Part shown: positions 40,420 to 50,019 of the stretch, piece by piece
How the letters are laid out: each line of letters starts with the position of its first letter
Numbering within the stretch: the stretch's first letter is position 1
Assembly: GCA_964465945.1 (NCBI GenBank)
Contig: CAYXMM010000001.1
Location: 248,001 to 312,000 of the forward strand
Length of the DNA stretch: 64,000 bases
Reading direction: 5' to 3'
Origin: JAJRPT01 sp964465945
GTDB taxonomy: Bacteria; Bacteroidota; Ignavibacteria; Kapaibacteriales; UBA2268
Notes under the pieces: model-generated
Database searches by the model: none
What the model saw: the letters and a program-made list of their open reading frames with translations, nothing else
What the model was told of the DNA's origin: nothing
Made by a program: the position numbers and the translations under genes

Positions 40420-43197
40420 TCATTCAATATATAATATTTTAAAATTATAATTCTCAATGCTATTATGCAAACTTAAAAAATATACTCCATTTTCCAAACT
40501 AAATTTTATTTGTTCTAATTTATCCAAGCTTATCATTTCCTTATTCATTAAGACTCTTCCTTGTAAATCTGTTATTTGAAAATTAAATAAACCATTATCT
40601 TCAAAATTAAACTTCAAAATATTTCCATTAAAATATGCTAATTTCTCATTTATATCTCTATTTTCCACGCTTGTAGTTTTTCCTAAAACACAATTTCTTA
40701 AATAGTTTTGTAAATCATTTTTATTTCTTGCAATAGCCAAGCAAAAGGAACAATTTTTCTCTTGATTTTCAATTAGCCCATCCAAAAATCTCACCCCAGA
40801 CACAAACCCAATATCCGAAGTGCTTTTATATTGCTTGCTATTCCCAGAACTTAAACTACTAATAATAGAACTTGGAGTTATATAGAATGCTTCATCAGAA
40901 GAAAGCCCTGCCGATTGAATTGTAGCATTATTTTCTTTTGAGATTGAAGTTATTCCAAAGTAAATATTCTCCTCTTCATTAATAGCAATTTGAGTTTCTG
41001 CTTTTATTGCTCCTTCTGAAAATACTCCATCTTGAAAATATTCAGTTTTATTATTAATGAATGCGTTGCCATAAATTCCTAGATCATAATCGCCAACAAT
41101 TCCAAATCCAAAATCGCCATAACCATTTTCACTTTTTATTCTTACATCAAATCTTGCCCATCTATAATTTGAATCATTGCTTAAACTTACTTTGTTTTGA
41201 TAACTAATAGGTAAAGTATTTACCGAATATTCTGCTTCGTTGTTTGAACTTGAAAAATCATTTTCTAAACTAACATCACTATCATTAAATCCATCACCAG
41301 AAGTTGAAGAAAAGCTCTTTGTATCTGCAAAGCCAATAAATCCTGCATAAAAACTCAAATTTCCATTCTTTTTATCAACAAATCCAAACCCATGGTCTTG
41401 ATTAGTATTATTATAACCAATTTTACCATCTTGTGCTAATGAAATTAATAAAAAATCATTTTCAAAATTTGTAATATCTGGCATATTATCAAATGGAATT
41501 AAAAAACCCTCCTTTTTACCCTTACTTTCATAATCAACTCTTAAAATAATTCTTTGAAAAGAATTTTCTTTAATTCTTAAGCTAAATCCTTGTACTCTCT
41601 TAGTTTCATTTTTATTAATACTTGTTATATTAGCTTCATTATTTATTATTTCAATATTCCCTGGCACGAACTCTTTCGCAATAGATAAAGTAAATTTTAC
41701 ATCTGTTAAAGCTGCAAAATAGTTTGTTATATCAAAGCTTAATTTAACTTCATCACCCTTTTTAAAAACAAAAATTGAATCATTTTCATTCAAATAAAAT
41801 TTAAAATTACTTTGTCGCAAAGATAAAATTGAATTTGCATCAAATTGCATCGCCTTTTGAAAATCAAAATACTTCGGCATAATCTGTGTCCATTCAGAAC
41901 TAAATTCCGATACATCAGTCCCAGAATATCTAATAATCTGTTCAATTTGATATGGGTTCAAATCAGGAAACTTATATTTTATCACCCCAACAGCACCTGA
42001 AATCACTGGTGAAGCAAAAGAAGTCCCCGATATGCCACTTTTTGTGTAGCCATCATTACTTGTAGTAGTATAGTTTCTCTCTCCCTGCACCACAATATCA
42101 ACTCCTGGGTTAATACTACTTCTTACAAACAAATTCTCTTTATCATTCATAGTAGCCACAGAAATCACACCTTCATAGCCAGCAGGATACCAATCAAGAA
42201 CCCTTTCTTCTACCGCATCGCCACTTTCCGTATTACCAGCACTCGCTACAATTACTACACCCTTTGCAATAGCAAAATCCACTATTGATTGTTCTATTGG
42301 AGATGGTTTTCCAATCGCTCCCCAAGAGCAATTTATCACGTCAAAATTATTATTTGCTGCATATAAAATTGATTCATATCCATAAACAATATTAGATCCT
42401 GTCCCTTGAGAGATTTTAATTGGAAAAATTCTGCATTTATTTCCCGTCCCAACAACACCTTTTCCGTTTTTTGCCATAGCGCCTGCAATTCCTGCTACAT
42501 TCAAACCATGGTTCACATTCGTAGTAGTGTTCCCACCACCAGTTGTTTTACGCTGATTTTCTAAGCTTACTCCCTGAAAATCATCAACATACCCATTCAA
42601 ATCATCATCAACTCCATTGCTTGGAATTTCACCCCAAAATCTATATAAGTTTGGATTAATATCTTCATGGAATTGGTCTAAACCCGAGTCTGAAATCCCA
42701 ATTATTATAGAACTATCCCCTTCCCCAATCTCCCATGCTTCAAATGCTTTAATATCACGCAAAACATCTTGTTCGCTAATTAATGGGTCATTAAAATCGC
42801 TTATACTCAGCAATTTAGGTATTCTAACTTTTTCAAAATAATCTAATTCGTTGTAATTTTTAAGTTTCTTTAAAGCAGAGTTTAAATTTTCTTGACTTGT
42901 TAAAGCAATTCTATATGTCCGAAGCAATGGTTCTTCTTTTCGTAGAATATTCTTAGTTTTTTTATTGTTAGCCGATTGAAATGAATTTTGCAATTTAGAA
43001 GTTAAACTTAACTTATATGGTAAAATACTTTCACCTAACTCAACATTAAAATCACTTTTCAGTTTACTTTTCAATTCATATATATTAGCATCTCTTTTTA
43101 CTTTTATGTAAATATCAAATTCAGACAAATTCTCTGATTTTAAAGAAATTAAGCTAAACATTCCAATTATCAAACTTAATATAATTTTATTCTTCAT
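40420..43197 (-). CDS. Subtilisin-like serine protease exported by T9SS
   Basis: 925 residues: signal peptide (MKNKIILSLIIGMFSLISL), a propeptide-like segment to about 160, then an S8 peptidase with the catalytic triad Asp170 (ISDSGLD), His230 (NVNHGLNVAGIAGA) and Ser393 (GTSFASPVISGA) and the oxyanion Asn322. Accessory beta domains span 450-840, and a C-terminal sorting domain (about 850-925) starts LAYFNGNILKFNF and ends ENYNFKILYIE. It is expected to be activated at the cell surface. All triad residues are present. Confidence 0.93.
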   Translation of the reverse strand: MKNKIILSLIIGMFSLISLKSENLSEFDIYIKVKRDANIYELKSKLKSDFNVELGESILPYKLSLTSKLQNSFQSANNKKTKNILRKEEPLLRTYRIALTSQENLNSALKKLKNYNELDYFEKVRIPKLLSISDFNDPLISEQDVLRDIKAFEAWEIGEGDSSIIIGISDSGLDQFHEDINPNLYRFWGEIPSNGVDDDLNGYVDDFQGVSLENQRKTTGGGNTTTNVNHGLNVAGIAGAMAKNGKGVVGTGNKCRIFPIKISQGTGSNIVYGYESILYAANNNFDVINCSWGAIGKPSPIEQSIVDFAIAKGVVIVASAGNTESGDAVEERVLDWYPAGYEGVISVATMNDKENLFVRSSINPGVDIVVQGERNYTTTSNDGYTKSGISGTSFASPVISGAVGVIKYKFPDLNPYQIEQIIRYSGTDVSEFSSEWTQIMPKYFDFQKAMQFDANSILSLRQSNFKFYLNENDSIFVFKKGDEVKLSFDITNYFAALTDVKFTLSIAKEFVPGNIEIINNEANITSINKNETKRVQGFSLRIKENSFQRIILRVDYESKGKKEGFLIPFDNMPDITNFENDFLLISLAQDGKIGYNNTNQDHGFGFVDKKNGNLSFYAGFIGFADTKSFSSTSGDGFNDSDVSLENDFSSSNNEAEYSVNTLPISYQNKVSLSNDSNYRWARFDVRIKSENGYGDFGFGIVGDYDLGIYGNAFINNKTEYFQDGVFSEGAIKAETQIAINEEENIYFGITSISKENNATIQSAGLSSDEAFYITPSSIISSLSSGNSKQYKSTSDIGFVSGVRFLDGLIENQEKNCSFCLAIARNKNDLQNYLRNCVLGKTTSVENRDINEKLAYFNGNILKFNFEDNGLFNFQITDLQGRVLMNKEMISLDKLEQIKFSLENGVYFLSLHNSIENYNFKILYIE

Positions 43198-43263
43198 TAT
43201 GATTACTCAAAAATATTTAATAATTTAGCAAGTGTATTTATTGCTTTTACAAATTTAAAAATA

Positions 43264-44415
43264 ATGTCAGATAATTCACAATATCTTGTAAGTGCAAGAC
43301 GATTTAGACCGCAAATATTTGAAGAAGTAGTCGGTCAAGACCATATTTCAAGGACTCTTCGCAATGCTATAAACGAAAATAGAATCCATCACGCCTACCT
43401 TTTTACAGGTCCAAGGGGAGTTGGGAAAACTACTTCTGCAAGAATATATGCCCGCGAAGTAATCAAAAAAGGTCTTATCGAATCTGGCAACGATATTGAT
43501 GTAAGAGAACTTGAAGACTTAGACATTATCGAAATAGATGGAGCATCAAACAATAGCGTTGAGGATATTCGCTCTCTACGTGAAAATGCTAAATATCCAC
43601 CTTCTATCGGTAAATATAAAATATATATCATTGATGAAGTTCACATGCTATCCAAAAGTGCCTTCAATGCCTTATTAAAAACACTCGAAGAACCACCCCC
43701 ACACTTGCTTTTTGTTTTTGCGACAACAGAACCACATAAAGTGCCAGCAACAATTATTTCCCGTTGCCAAAGATTTGACTTCCTCCGAATGGGGCTTGAA
43801 AGCATAATCTCGCAACTGAGAATGATTGCTAATAAAGATAATATTCAAATTGAAGATGCAGCATTGCTCACTATCGCAAAAAAAGCAGATGGTTCGATGC
43901 GTGATTCACAATCTATCTTCGACCAAGCCGTTGCCTTTTGTGGCAAAAAAATTACTTACAAAGATTTAGCAAATGCTTTGAATCTAATTGATGAAGATTT
44001 TTATTTCCAAATAACTGATAATATGCTCTCTCATAATGTAGCTGGAATGTTCGATATTGCAAGCGCAATCTCTGAACGTGGCTATGATTTAAGAGAAACT
44101 CTAAACGGATTAATTGAGCATTTTAGAAATATGCTCGCTTTCAAAGCATCTTCAAATATCAAATTAGATGTCTCTGAAAGTGCAATTCAAAAATATAAAT
44201 CTACAATCGAAAGTTTTCATAATTATGATATAATTAGAATACTTAACTTGCTTGTTGATACTGACAAAAACATCAGAAGCTCTAGCCAGCCAAGTATTAT
44301 ATTTGAACTGTGTCTTGTTGCATTAGCAAATATGGATTCAACAGAAGAGCTTAGTAAAATAATTGCAATTTTAGAATCAAACTCAGATGAAATAAAAAAA
44401 AAAGCCCTGAAATAA
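43264..44415 (+). CDS. dnaX: DNA polymerase III gamma subunit (short form of DnaX)
   Basis: 383 residues read in the zero frame: Walker A GPRGVGKT (49-56), Walker B YIIDEVHML (122-128), sensor FATTEPHKVP and the arginine finger in ISRCQRF, i.e. the AAA+ clamp-loader ATPase and collar domain. The stop TAA comes nine codons after the start of an A10 run (44394-44403). Before the stop the product is a clamp-loader body without the polymerase-binding tail; the tail is present in the -1 frame (see 44403-45020). The zinc-binding cysteines normally found between Walker A and Walker B are missing. Loads the sliding clamp in replication. Confidence 0.93.
   Translation: MSDNSQYLVSARRFRPQIFEEVVGQDHISRTLRNAINENRIHHAYLFTGPRGVGKTTSARIYAREVIKKGLIESGNDIDVRELEDLDIIEIDGASNNSVEDIRSLRENAKYPPSIGKYKIYIIDEVHMLSKSAFNALLKTLEEPPPHLLFVFATTEPHKVPATIISRCQRFDFLRMGLESIISQLRMIANKDNIQIEDAALLTIAKKADGSMRDSQSIFDQAVAFCGKKITYKDLANALNLIDEDFYFQITDNMLSHNVAGMFDIASAISERGYDLRETLNGLIEHFRNMLAFKASSNIKLDVSESAIQKYKSTIESFHNYDIIRILNLLVDTDKNIRSSSQPSIIFELCLVALANMDSTEELSKIIAILESNSDEIKKKALK
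44394..44403 (+). promoter_or_regulatory. A10 slippery run: -1 frameshift or transcript slippage site in dnaX
   Basis: Ten consecutive A lie nine codons before the zero-frame stop; the -1 frame is open from here to 45020. Homopolymer-dependent frameshifting of dnaX is known: ribosomal slippage on A-rich heptamers in E. coli, and polymerase slippage on an A-run in Thermus. A 1-base assembly error in a homopolymer would look the same, so the call needs read support. Confidence 0.7.
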
Positions 44416-45020
44416 AAGAAACTAAGTCAATAGATTTAGCCAAATCAAGGCAAGAAGAAGAGAACCAAAACAATAGTACTTATACAAAAAATGTTTCTTT
44501 TGGAACAAAGCAAGACCCATTTTCAACTCAAGAAAACAAAGTGGAAGTCAAAGAAGATGTTACTTCAGAAGCTAAAACGAATTACTCAAAAGATGAAATC
44601 TATATCCAAGAAAGCGTATCAGCAGTAAAATTAGAACACAATTTCACAAACTTTTTGAATACAATAATCACCGAAGTTGCTGGTCTAAAATCACTTGTAA
44701 CTTGTGCAGTAGCTTTTCTTAATGATAACATAAACATCTATTCCGATACAACTTTCACACTTTCAACTCTTGAATCAAATAAGCAAAAATTTAGTGATTT
44801 AGCAGTCAGAATTTACAAAAGCAATGTTAAATTTCAATTCATTCAAGAAGATGATTTAGCAAGATTTAAGCAATGTAAAGACTTCATAAGTATTAGAGAC
44901 GAAGAAAAAAATGATGATGTAAAAATTTCAAATATAGCATATATTGAAAGTAAGCTAGAAGATTTATCGCCGTTAGAGGAAATCTTAATGTCAAAATTCA
45001 AAGCAAAACGAATTTACTAA
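44403..45020 (+). CDS. dnaX: C-terminal extension of the DnaX tau subunit (after -1 frameshift)
   Basis: 205 residues in the -1 frame, continuous with dnaX through the A10 run: a 60-residue charged linker (SPEIKETKSIDLAKSRQEEE..) and a tail domain (about residues 80-205 of this segment) from NFTNFLNTIITEVAGLKSLV to LEEILMSKFKAKRIY. With the upstream part this makes a protein of about 585 residues, the usual tau size in this phylum. A GTG at 44541 is only an internal codon. Tau tails bind DnaB helicase and the alpha polymerase. Confidence 0.8.
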   Translation, partial: SPEIKETKSIDLAKSRQEEENQNNSTYTKNVSFGTKQDPFSTQENKVEVKEDVTSEAKTNYSKDEIYIQESVSAVKLEHNFTNFLNTIITEVAGLKSLVTCAVAFLNDNINIYSDTTFTLSTLESNKQKFSDLAVRIYKSNVKFQFIQEDDLARFKQCKDFISIRDEEKNDDVKISNIAYIESKLEDLSPLEEILMSKFKAKRIY

Positions 45021-45173
45021 CACTCAATATTTTAAAAAAAACTACAAAAATTATTAAAATTCAATACTTTTAATATTTTAGATAAACTAAATATTGATAT
45101 ATAGTTACAAACTATTTGAAAAAACTTTACCATAAAAATAATTGTAAAATTATGAAAAAAATGAAAAAATAAT

Positions 45174-45203
45174 TTGCAAATATCAAAATATTCCTTAATT
45201 TTG
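45174..45203 (+). promoter_or_regulatory. Promoter of tRNA-Thr
   Basis: TTG (45174-45176), 19-bp spacer, TAATTTTG (45196-45203): a full match to TTG-N17..20-TAnnTTTG, 15 bp before the mature tRNA. Confidence 0.7.
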
Positions 45204-45217
45204 AATTCTAATTGAGT

Positions 45218-45290
45218 GCCACTTTAGCTCAGTTGGTAGAGCAGCTGATTTGTAATCAGCAGGTCAACAGTTCGAGTCTGTTAAGTGGCT
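45218..45290 (+). tRNA. tRNA-Thr (anticodon TGT)
   Basis: A 73-nt cloverleaf: GCCACTT/AAGTGGC, discriminator T, D-arm GCTC..GAGC, anticodon loop TTTGTAA reading TGT, T-arm AACAG TTCGAGT CTGTT. No CCA is encoded. Followed at once by a strong terminator, so it is a single-gene transcription unit. Confidence 0.95.
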
Positions 45291-45291
45291 C

Positions 45292-45318
45292 AAAGCCCCG
45301 AGTAATCGGGGCTTTTTT
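45292..45318 (+). terminator. Terminator after tRNA-Thr
   Basis: AAAGCCCCGA (45292-45301) pairs perfectly with TCGGGGCTTT (45306-45315) around GTAA, followed by more T. Confidence 0.95.
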
Positions 45319-45727
45319 CGTTTTATTACAATACCCATCTTTAAATAAAGCCAGAATGAGCAACAAATTAACAATCCGTCTTTAGGATTACTAAAAAATT
45401 AAATTAATTTTAGATTATAAATCTCTTTCTTAAAATACATTTTTTGTGTTTAATCTTCTTTCTCAAAAGAAAGAAGTAAATTTCAGATTCTATGGTAAAA
45501 AATTAAAAATACGAGTAATGATATAATATTCAAAGATGATGAACTTTTTAGGAATCTAAAAAGTAATTGTATAAAAGATTCATAAGAAGTAGAATCTGAA
45601 CTTTATTACAATTTTAGTTTATGATTTTGTGAAGTGCTGAATGCTATTTTTATAGCAATATATTATTACAAGAGATAACTAAACCTGCTTGTGCAAAAGA
45701 TGGGATGCTAATTTAATGAAATAGTTA
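45319..45727. other. Intergenic region without a recognisable gene
   Basis: 409 bp of AT-rich DNA between the tRNA-Thr terminator and the end of the polysaccharide operon. It has no ORF with coding character and no strong hairpin at the operon end that I could find. Confidence 0.6.
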
Positions 45728-46663
45728 TTATTTTAAGAAATCATGTAATCTATCGGTTTTCTCAATTATTTTAGAATGTCTGATGTCCCAAGCAGTTTGA
45801 ACTGAAGGTCTGGCATCTTCAATTCCGTAACCCCCACCATTTAGAATATCCTTATAAACCAAAGTATGAAGGTCGGTGAATCCACCAGAGAATTCAATTT
45901 CTTCTCCATCTATTGTTATAGAACGAAAAGTAGATAAATTATTACTAATGGCTGATTGGGGTAAATCTTCACTATTTGTAGATAAAAACCAGCGAACATT
46001 TGCATTCTCTAACTCTAAAAAGCCAGAAGCTTTAGTCTCAGTGAGTAAATGAACTTCGTTTTCTTGAACATTTCCAAATAACCAAATTAGCATATCAAAA
46101 AAATGTATTCCAATATTAGTAGCCACTCCACCCGATTTTTCAATATCACCTTTCCAAGAGTATTTATACCAAGGACCCCGAGAAGTAATATAAGTTAGAA
46201 TTACATCTTTTTTCGTGTTAGAATTTTCTTGTTTTAATTTTTCTCTTAATGCCTTTATTTTTTCGTGAACTCTTAGTTGAAGTATATTATAAACTTTTCC
46301 TTGACTTTTTGCTTCAATTTCTTCTAAATAATCAAGATTGCTTGGCTTTGTAACAAGTGGCTTCTCACATATTGCGTTAGAACCAATTCTCAGAGCTAAT
46401 CTTATGTGAGCATCATGTAAATAATTTGGAGAGCAAATAGAAATGTAATCGCAATGACCATCTCTATTAATTAATTTGGATAAATGTCTATCAAATCGTT
46501 CAAATTCAGTAAAAAAACTAGCATTAGGAAAGTACCTATCTAAAATTCCAACAGAATCATGAGTATCCATAGCCGCAATTAAATCAGAATTATTATCTTT
46601 TATTGCTTGCAAATGTCTTGGAGCAATATATCCTGCAACACCAGTTATAGCAAATTTTTTCAT
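45728..46663 (-). CDS. wlbA: UDP-N-acetylglucosaminuronate 3-dehydrogenase (WbpB/WlbA family)
   Basis: 311 residues of the Gfo/Idh/MocA oxidoreductase family. The start MKKFAITGVAGYIAPRHLQAIKD, the NYLHDAHIRLALRIGSNAICEKPL region, the WYKYSWKGDIEKSGGVATNIGIHFFDML block and the GEEIEFSGGFTDLHT.YKDIL..GGYGIEDAR tail match P. aeruginosa WbpB and Bordetella WlbA closely. It oxidises C3 of UDP-GlcNAcA, allowing WbpE to add an amino group. Downstream-most gene of the leftward operon. Confidence 0.9.
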   Translation of the reverse strand: MKKFAITGVAGYIAPRHLQAIKDNNSDLIAAMDTHDSVGILDRYFPNASFFTEFERFDRHLSKLINRDGHCDYISICSPNYLHDAHIRLALRIGSNAICEKPLVTKPSNLDYLEEIEAKSQGKVYNILQLRVHEKIKALREKLKQENSNTKKDVILTYITSRGPWYKYSWKGDIEKSGGVATNIGIHFFDMLIWLFGNVQENEVHLLTETKASGFLELENANVRWFLSTNSEDLPQSAISNNLSTFRSITIDGEEIEFSGGFTDLHTLVYKDILNGGGYGIEDARPSVQTAWDIRHSKIIEKTDRLHDFLK

Positions 46664-46664
46664 A

Positions 46665-47819
46665 TTATTCTACCATTTCTTTTATTATTTCAGTTAATTT
46701 TTTATTATTCTCTTTAGCATTCAATACCTTTGATGCAGAAATAGAATTTAATTTGTATTTATTAATTTCTTCAATACTTAAATTATTTAATTTATTAGCA
46801 ATTTCTTTTATATCATAATTCTCAGAAACATATCCAGAATTATACTCATTAATAACACTTTTAATGTTTGGTAATGGATAAGACACAACGCACAAGCCCG
46901 CTTGAATAAATTCAAATAACTTATTTGGCAAGCTATATTCTAAATTAAAAGTAGTCGGCTCGAACATTATTAAGCCAACATCATAATTAATAAGAGTATC
47001 ATTGATTTTATTCAAATCAATTTCTTTATAAATATTAATATTATTTTTATTTTTTATTAAATCTTTTAAAAACTCATAATAATCATTGTGATATTTAATC
47101 AAATATAAGTCCAATTCAAATTTATCGGCATCTAAATAGTCCATTAATTCAATCATTAACTCAATTTTTCTTGCTTCTTTAGCACCACCATGATGAACTA
47201 ATTTAATTTTATTATTGTTTGCTAGTAGTTTTGATTTATTATCTTCATATTTTGGCAAGCTCATAATTAAATCACAATCAAAATTAAATACTCTTTTATA
47301 ATTTTCTTCCAACCCAGGACTCACTGTAATTAATTTATCACATTTAGAAGCATAATTATTTAATAAATAATTCAAGTATTTTATTTTAGAATTATAATAT
47401 ATTTTTTTAATAAAATGAGAATGAAAATCATTATCATATTGGTTAACATAAAACTCACGTAAATCAAGCATTATTTTTGTATTTGATTTTTTAAATAAAA
47501 AGGCATAATAAATTACTGTTAAATTTTCACAAATAATTAAATCATACTTATTATTATTTAATTTATTAAATACATTATTGCCAATAGGATTAAGGTTTAA
47601 TAATTTATTATATATCTTATATAAACTGAATATATAAATAAATCCTTCCCAATTAGTCATTTTCTTAGATAATTTAAAATGATTAATTTTATTACTATTA
47701 AAAGAAGTCTGCGAAAGCAGATGTGTCTCATATTCCGAATTTGCTAATAATGATAATAATCTCTCGGGTCTTGCAGACCTATTTGGATTATTATCAGTTA
47801 TTACGAGTATTTTTTTCAA
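46665..47819 (-). CDS. Glycosyltransferase (paralog of the gene at 48886)
   Basis: 384 residues, GT-B type. It shares with the protein at 48886-50019 the start MKKILVITDNNPNRSARPERLL, the NKYDLIICENLTVIYYAF..FKK and KIMLDLREFYV motifs and the tail LPNKLFEFIQAGLCVVSYPLP with a following NS.SASKVLNAKENNKKLTE. So the two are clear paralogs that flank the wbpI-like gene. Donor and acceptor are not predictable. It overlaps the wbpI-like gene by four bases and precedes wlbA by one base. Confidence 0.8.
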   Translation of the reverse strand: MKKILVITDNNPNRSARPERLLSLLANSEYETHLLSQTSFNSNKINHFKLSKKMTNWEGFIYIFSLYKIYNKLLNLNPIGNNVFNKLNNNKYDLIICENLTVIYYAFLFKKSNTKIMLDLREFYVNQYDNDFHSHFIKKIYYNSKIKYLNYLLNNYASKCDKLITVSPGLEENYKRVFNFDCDLIMSLPKYEDNKSKLLANNNKIKLVHHGGAKEARKIELMIELMDYLDADKFELDLYLIKYHNDYYEFLKDLIKNKNNINIYKEIDLNKINDTLINYDVGLIMFEPTTFNLEYSLPNKLFEFIQAGLCVVSYPLPNIKSVINEYNSGYVSENYDIKEIANKLNNLSIEEINKYKLNSISASKVLNAKENNKKLTEIIKEMVE

Positions 47820-48889
47820 CTAATTAATTTCTCAATAATTAATTGGCTTGTATTTCCCAAACCATAGATGTTCTTATTAAAATTATCTGAACTATGTTTG
47901 GCATTAATAATTAATTCATACATATTTTCATTATTTCTAATTAAAATATTTACTTCAAGATTTACCAATTCAATCCATTCAGTTTCGTCTCTTAAAGTAA
48001 AGCAGGGCACACTATAGAAAAATGCTTCTTTTTGAATACCACCAGAATCCGTAATAATTCCTTTTGCATTTTTTTCTAATTTTACCATATCTAAATAACC
48101 TAATGGTTCAGTTATAATAATATTATTAAGAAGATGTTCTAAATTAAACTCAGATATTTTCTTTTTAGTTCTTGGGTGAAGTGGAAGAATAACTTTACAA
48201 TTATTTGCAAGTTTGTTTAAACCATTAAAAATATTAAATAATCTGTTTTTATCATCTGTATTTTCTTGACGATGAATTGTTACTAAATAATAATTATTAA
48301 CTTCAATATTTAATTTATTAATAATATTACTCCCTTCATCAGCTTTTTTCCCGAAATATAAAGCTGTGTCGAACATTATATCGCCAACATTAAATATATT
48401 ATTATTATTAAAACCTTCATTTAATAAATTATTAATAGCAGTCTCAGTTGGAGTGAATAAAAACTTTGAGCAATTATCTGTTAATATTCGATTGATTTCT
48501 TCTGGCATCCTTTTATTAAATGAGCGAAGTCCAGCTTCAATATGAACTACAGGAATATGAATTTTTACAGCAGCTAATGCACCAGCAAGGGTTGAATCTG
48601 TATCGCCATAAACTATTAAATAATCTGGCTTTTCTGTTATTAATATACTCTCTATTCCTTCAATCATTCTCCCTGTATTCTGCCCATGTGTTCCTCCTCC
48701 GATTCCTAAATTATATTTCGGCTTCGGGATTTCCAATTCATCAAAAAAAATGTCTGACATATTGGTATCATAATGTTGTCCGGTATGAATTATTACTTCG
48801 TTTGTATTTTGATTTTTTTTAATCTCTCTTGATAAAGCGCTGGCTTTAATAAACTGAGGTCTCGCACCAATAACTGTAATAATTTTCAA
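47816..48889 (-). CDS. wbpI: UDP-N-acetylglucosamine 2-epimerase superfamily, WbpI-like
   Basis: 357 residues of the non-hydrolysing UDP-GlcNAc 2-epimerase family. The start MKIITVIGARPQFIKASALS, HTGQHYDTNMSDIFFDELEI, GTHGQNTGRMIEGIE and VYGDTDSTLAGALAA agree with WbpI, the 2-epimerase for UDP-2,3-diacetamido-glucuronate, better than with WecB (FGTRPEAIKMAPV..). Catalytic region HIEAGLRSFNKRMPEEINR is complete. Beside WbpB it should make the manno-configured UDP-ManNAc3NAcA. Confidence 0.85.
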   Translation of the reverse strand: MKIITVIGARPQFIKASALSREIKKNQNTNEVIIHTGQHYDTNMSDIFFDELEIPKPKYNLGIGGGTHGQNTGRMIEGIESILITEKPDYLIVYGDTDSTLAGALAAVKIHIPVVHIEAGLRSFNKRMPEEINRILTDNCSKFLFTPTETAINNLLNEGFNNNNIFNVGDIMFDTALYFGKKADEGSNIINKLNIEVNNYYLVTIHRQENTDDKNRLFNIFNGLNKLANNCKVILPLHPRTKKKISEFNLEHLLNNIIITEPLGYLDMVKLEKNAKGIITDSGGIQKEAFFYSVPCFTLRDETEWIELVNLEVNILIRNNENMYELIINAKHSSDNFNKNIYGLGNTSQLIIEKLIS

Positions 48890-50019
48890 AATAATAATTC
48901 CTTAATCATTGCATCCATTTTTTTATTATTATTCCCACTATTTAATATTTCTGCTGCGGTTCGTGAATTTCTTTTATATTCATTTAATTTAGACTCACTA
49001 ACACCTTTTATTTTATTAGCCATATTTTCAGATTCATAATTATCTGAAACAAATCCAACATTATACTTATTTATTATATTTACCGATTCATAAATTGGAC
49101 TAAAAGCAAGACACAAACCCGCTTGAATAAATTCAAATAATTTATTTGGCAACGCATATTTATGATTAAAAGAATCGTCTTTTAATAAATATAATCCTAT
49201 ATCATATCTTATTAACATAATATTAATATCTGAATATTTCACTGGCTCTAATATATTTACATTTTTTCTGTTAATACTTAAATTAATTAAATCATCGTAA
49301 CAAGAATTATTTAACTTTACTAAATATAAATCTAATATATATTTATTTTCATCTAAGTAATCCATCATATAAATCATAGATTCTAAATTCCTATTTGGAC
49401 TTGCAATTCCATGATGTACTATTCTAATTACTTCATAACTATCTTTTATTTCTGATTTCTTGTCTTGTTTTTCAGGTAAACTTAAATAAGTCTCACAATC
49501 TAAATTATATTTAGTATTATATTCTTTAGCTATACCATCACTTACAGTTAATATTTTATTTGTTTTTCTTACGTATTTATTTAATAAATAATTATAATAC
49601 TCTTTCTTTCTTAATCTCCAAGCAATATTATTATCAAAATGAGTTGGAAAATACTCCCTTAAATCAATCATAATCTTAGTGCCAAAAGACTTTAATTTAA
49701 AAGCTAAATAAATTAATTCAATATTTTCACATATAATTAAATCATAATTATTATTAATTAATTCTTTTTGAGTTTCTAAATCTACATTATCAAAAAGTAA
49801 TAAATCTTTATTTAGTTTATATAATCTTAAATATAATATTAAATTAATTAAATCAATATTTAATTTCTTTTTAAAAAAATATTGCTTAACATCTCCTTCA
49901 TATTTATTATAGGAAAGTAAATCAACAGAATAATTACTTTGAATCATAAATTTTAGAAGTCTATTAGGTCTCGGATTCCCATTAATATTATTAGAAGTCA
50001 TTAATAATATTTTCTTCAA
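48886..50019 (-). CDS. Glycosyltransferase (paralog of the gene at 46665)
   Basis: 377 residues, GT-B fold, related to the protein at 46665-47819: MKKILLMTSNNINGNPRPNRLL start, NNYDLIICENIELIYLAF, KIMIDLREYFPTHFD, HHGIASPNRNLESMI in the donor domain, LPNKLFEFIQAGLCLAFSPI near the end. The two proteins surround the wbpI-like gene with four-base overlaps on each side, as expected after a local duplication. Specificity unknown. Confidence 0.8.
   Translation of the reverse strand: MKKILLMTSNNINGNPRPNRLLKFMIQSNYSVDLLSYNKYEGDVKQYFFKKKLNIDLINLILYLRLYKLNKDLLLFDNVDLETQKELINNNYDLIICENIELIYLAFKLKSFGTKIMIDLREYFPTHFDNNIAWRLRKKEYYNYLLNKYVRKTNKILTVSDGIAKEYNTKYNLDCETYLSLPEKQDKKSEIKDSYEVIRIVHHGIASPNRNLESMIYMMDYLDENKYILDLYLVKLNNSCYDDLINLSINRKNVNILEPVKYSDINIMLIRYDIGLYLLKDDSFNHKYALPNKLFEFIQAGLCLAFSPIYESVNIINKYNVGFVSDNYESENMANKIKGVSESKLNEYKRNSRTAAEILNSGNNNKKMDAMIKELLF

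Noticed and set aside
44541..45020. Separate gene starting with GTG after dnaX
   Set aside because: The same frame is open all the way back to the A10 run and reads as the tau linker, so an independent gene is unnecessary.
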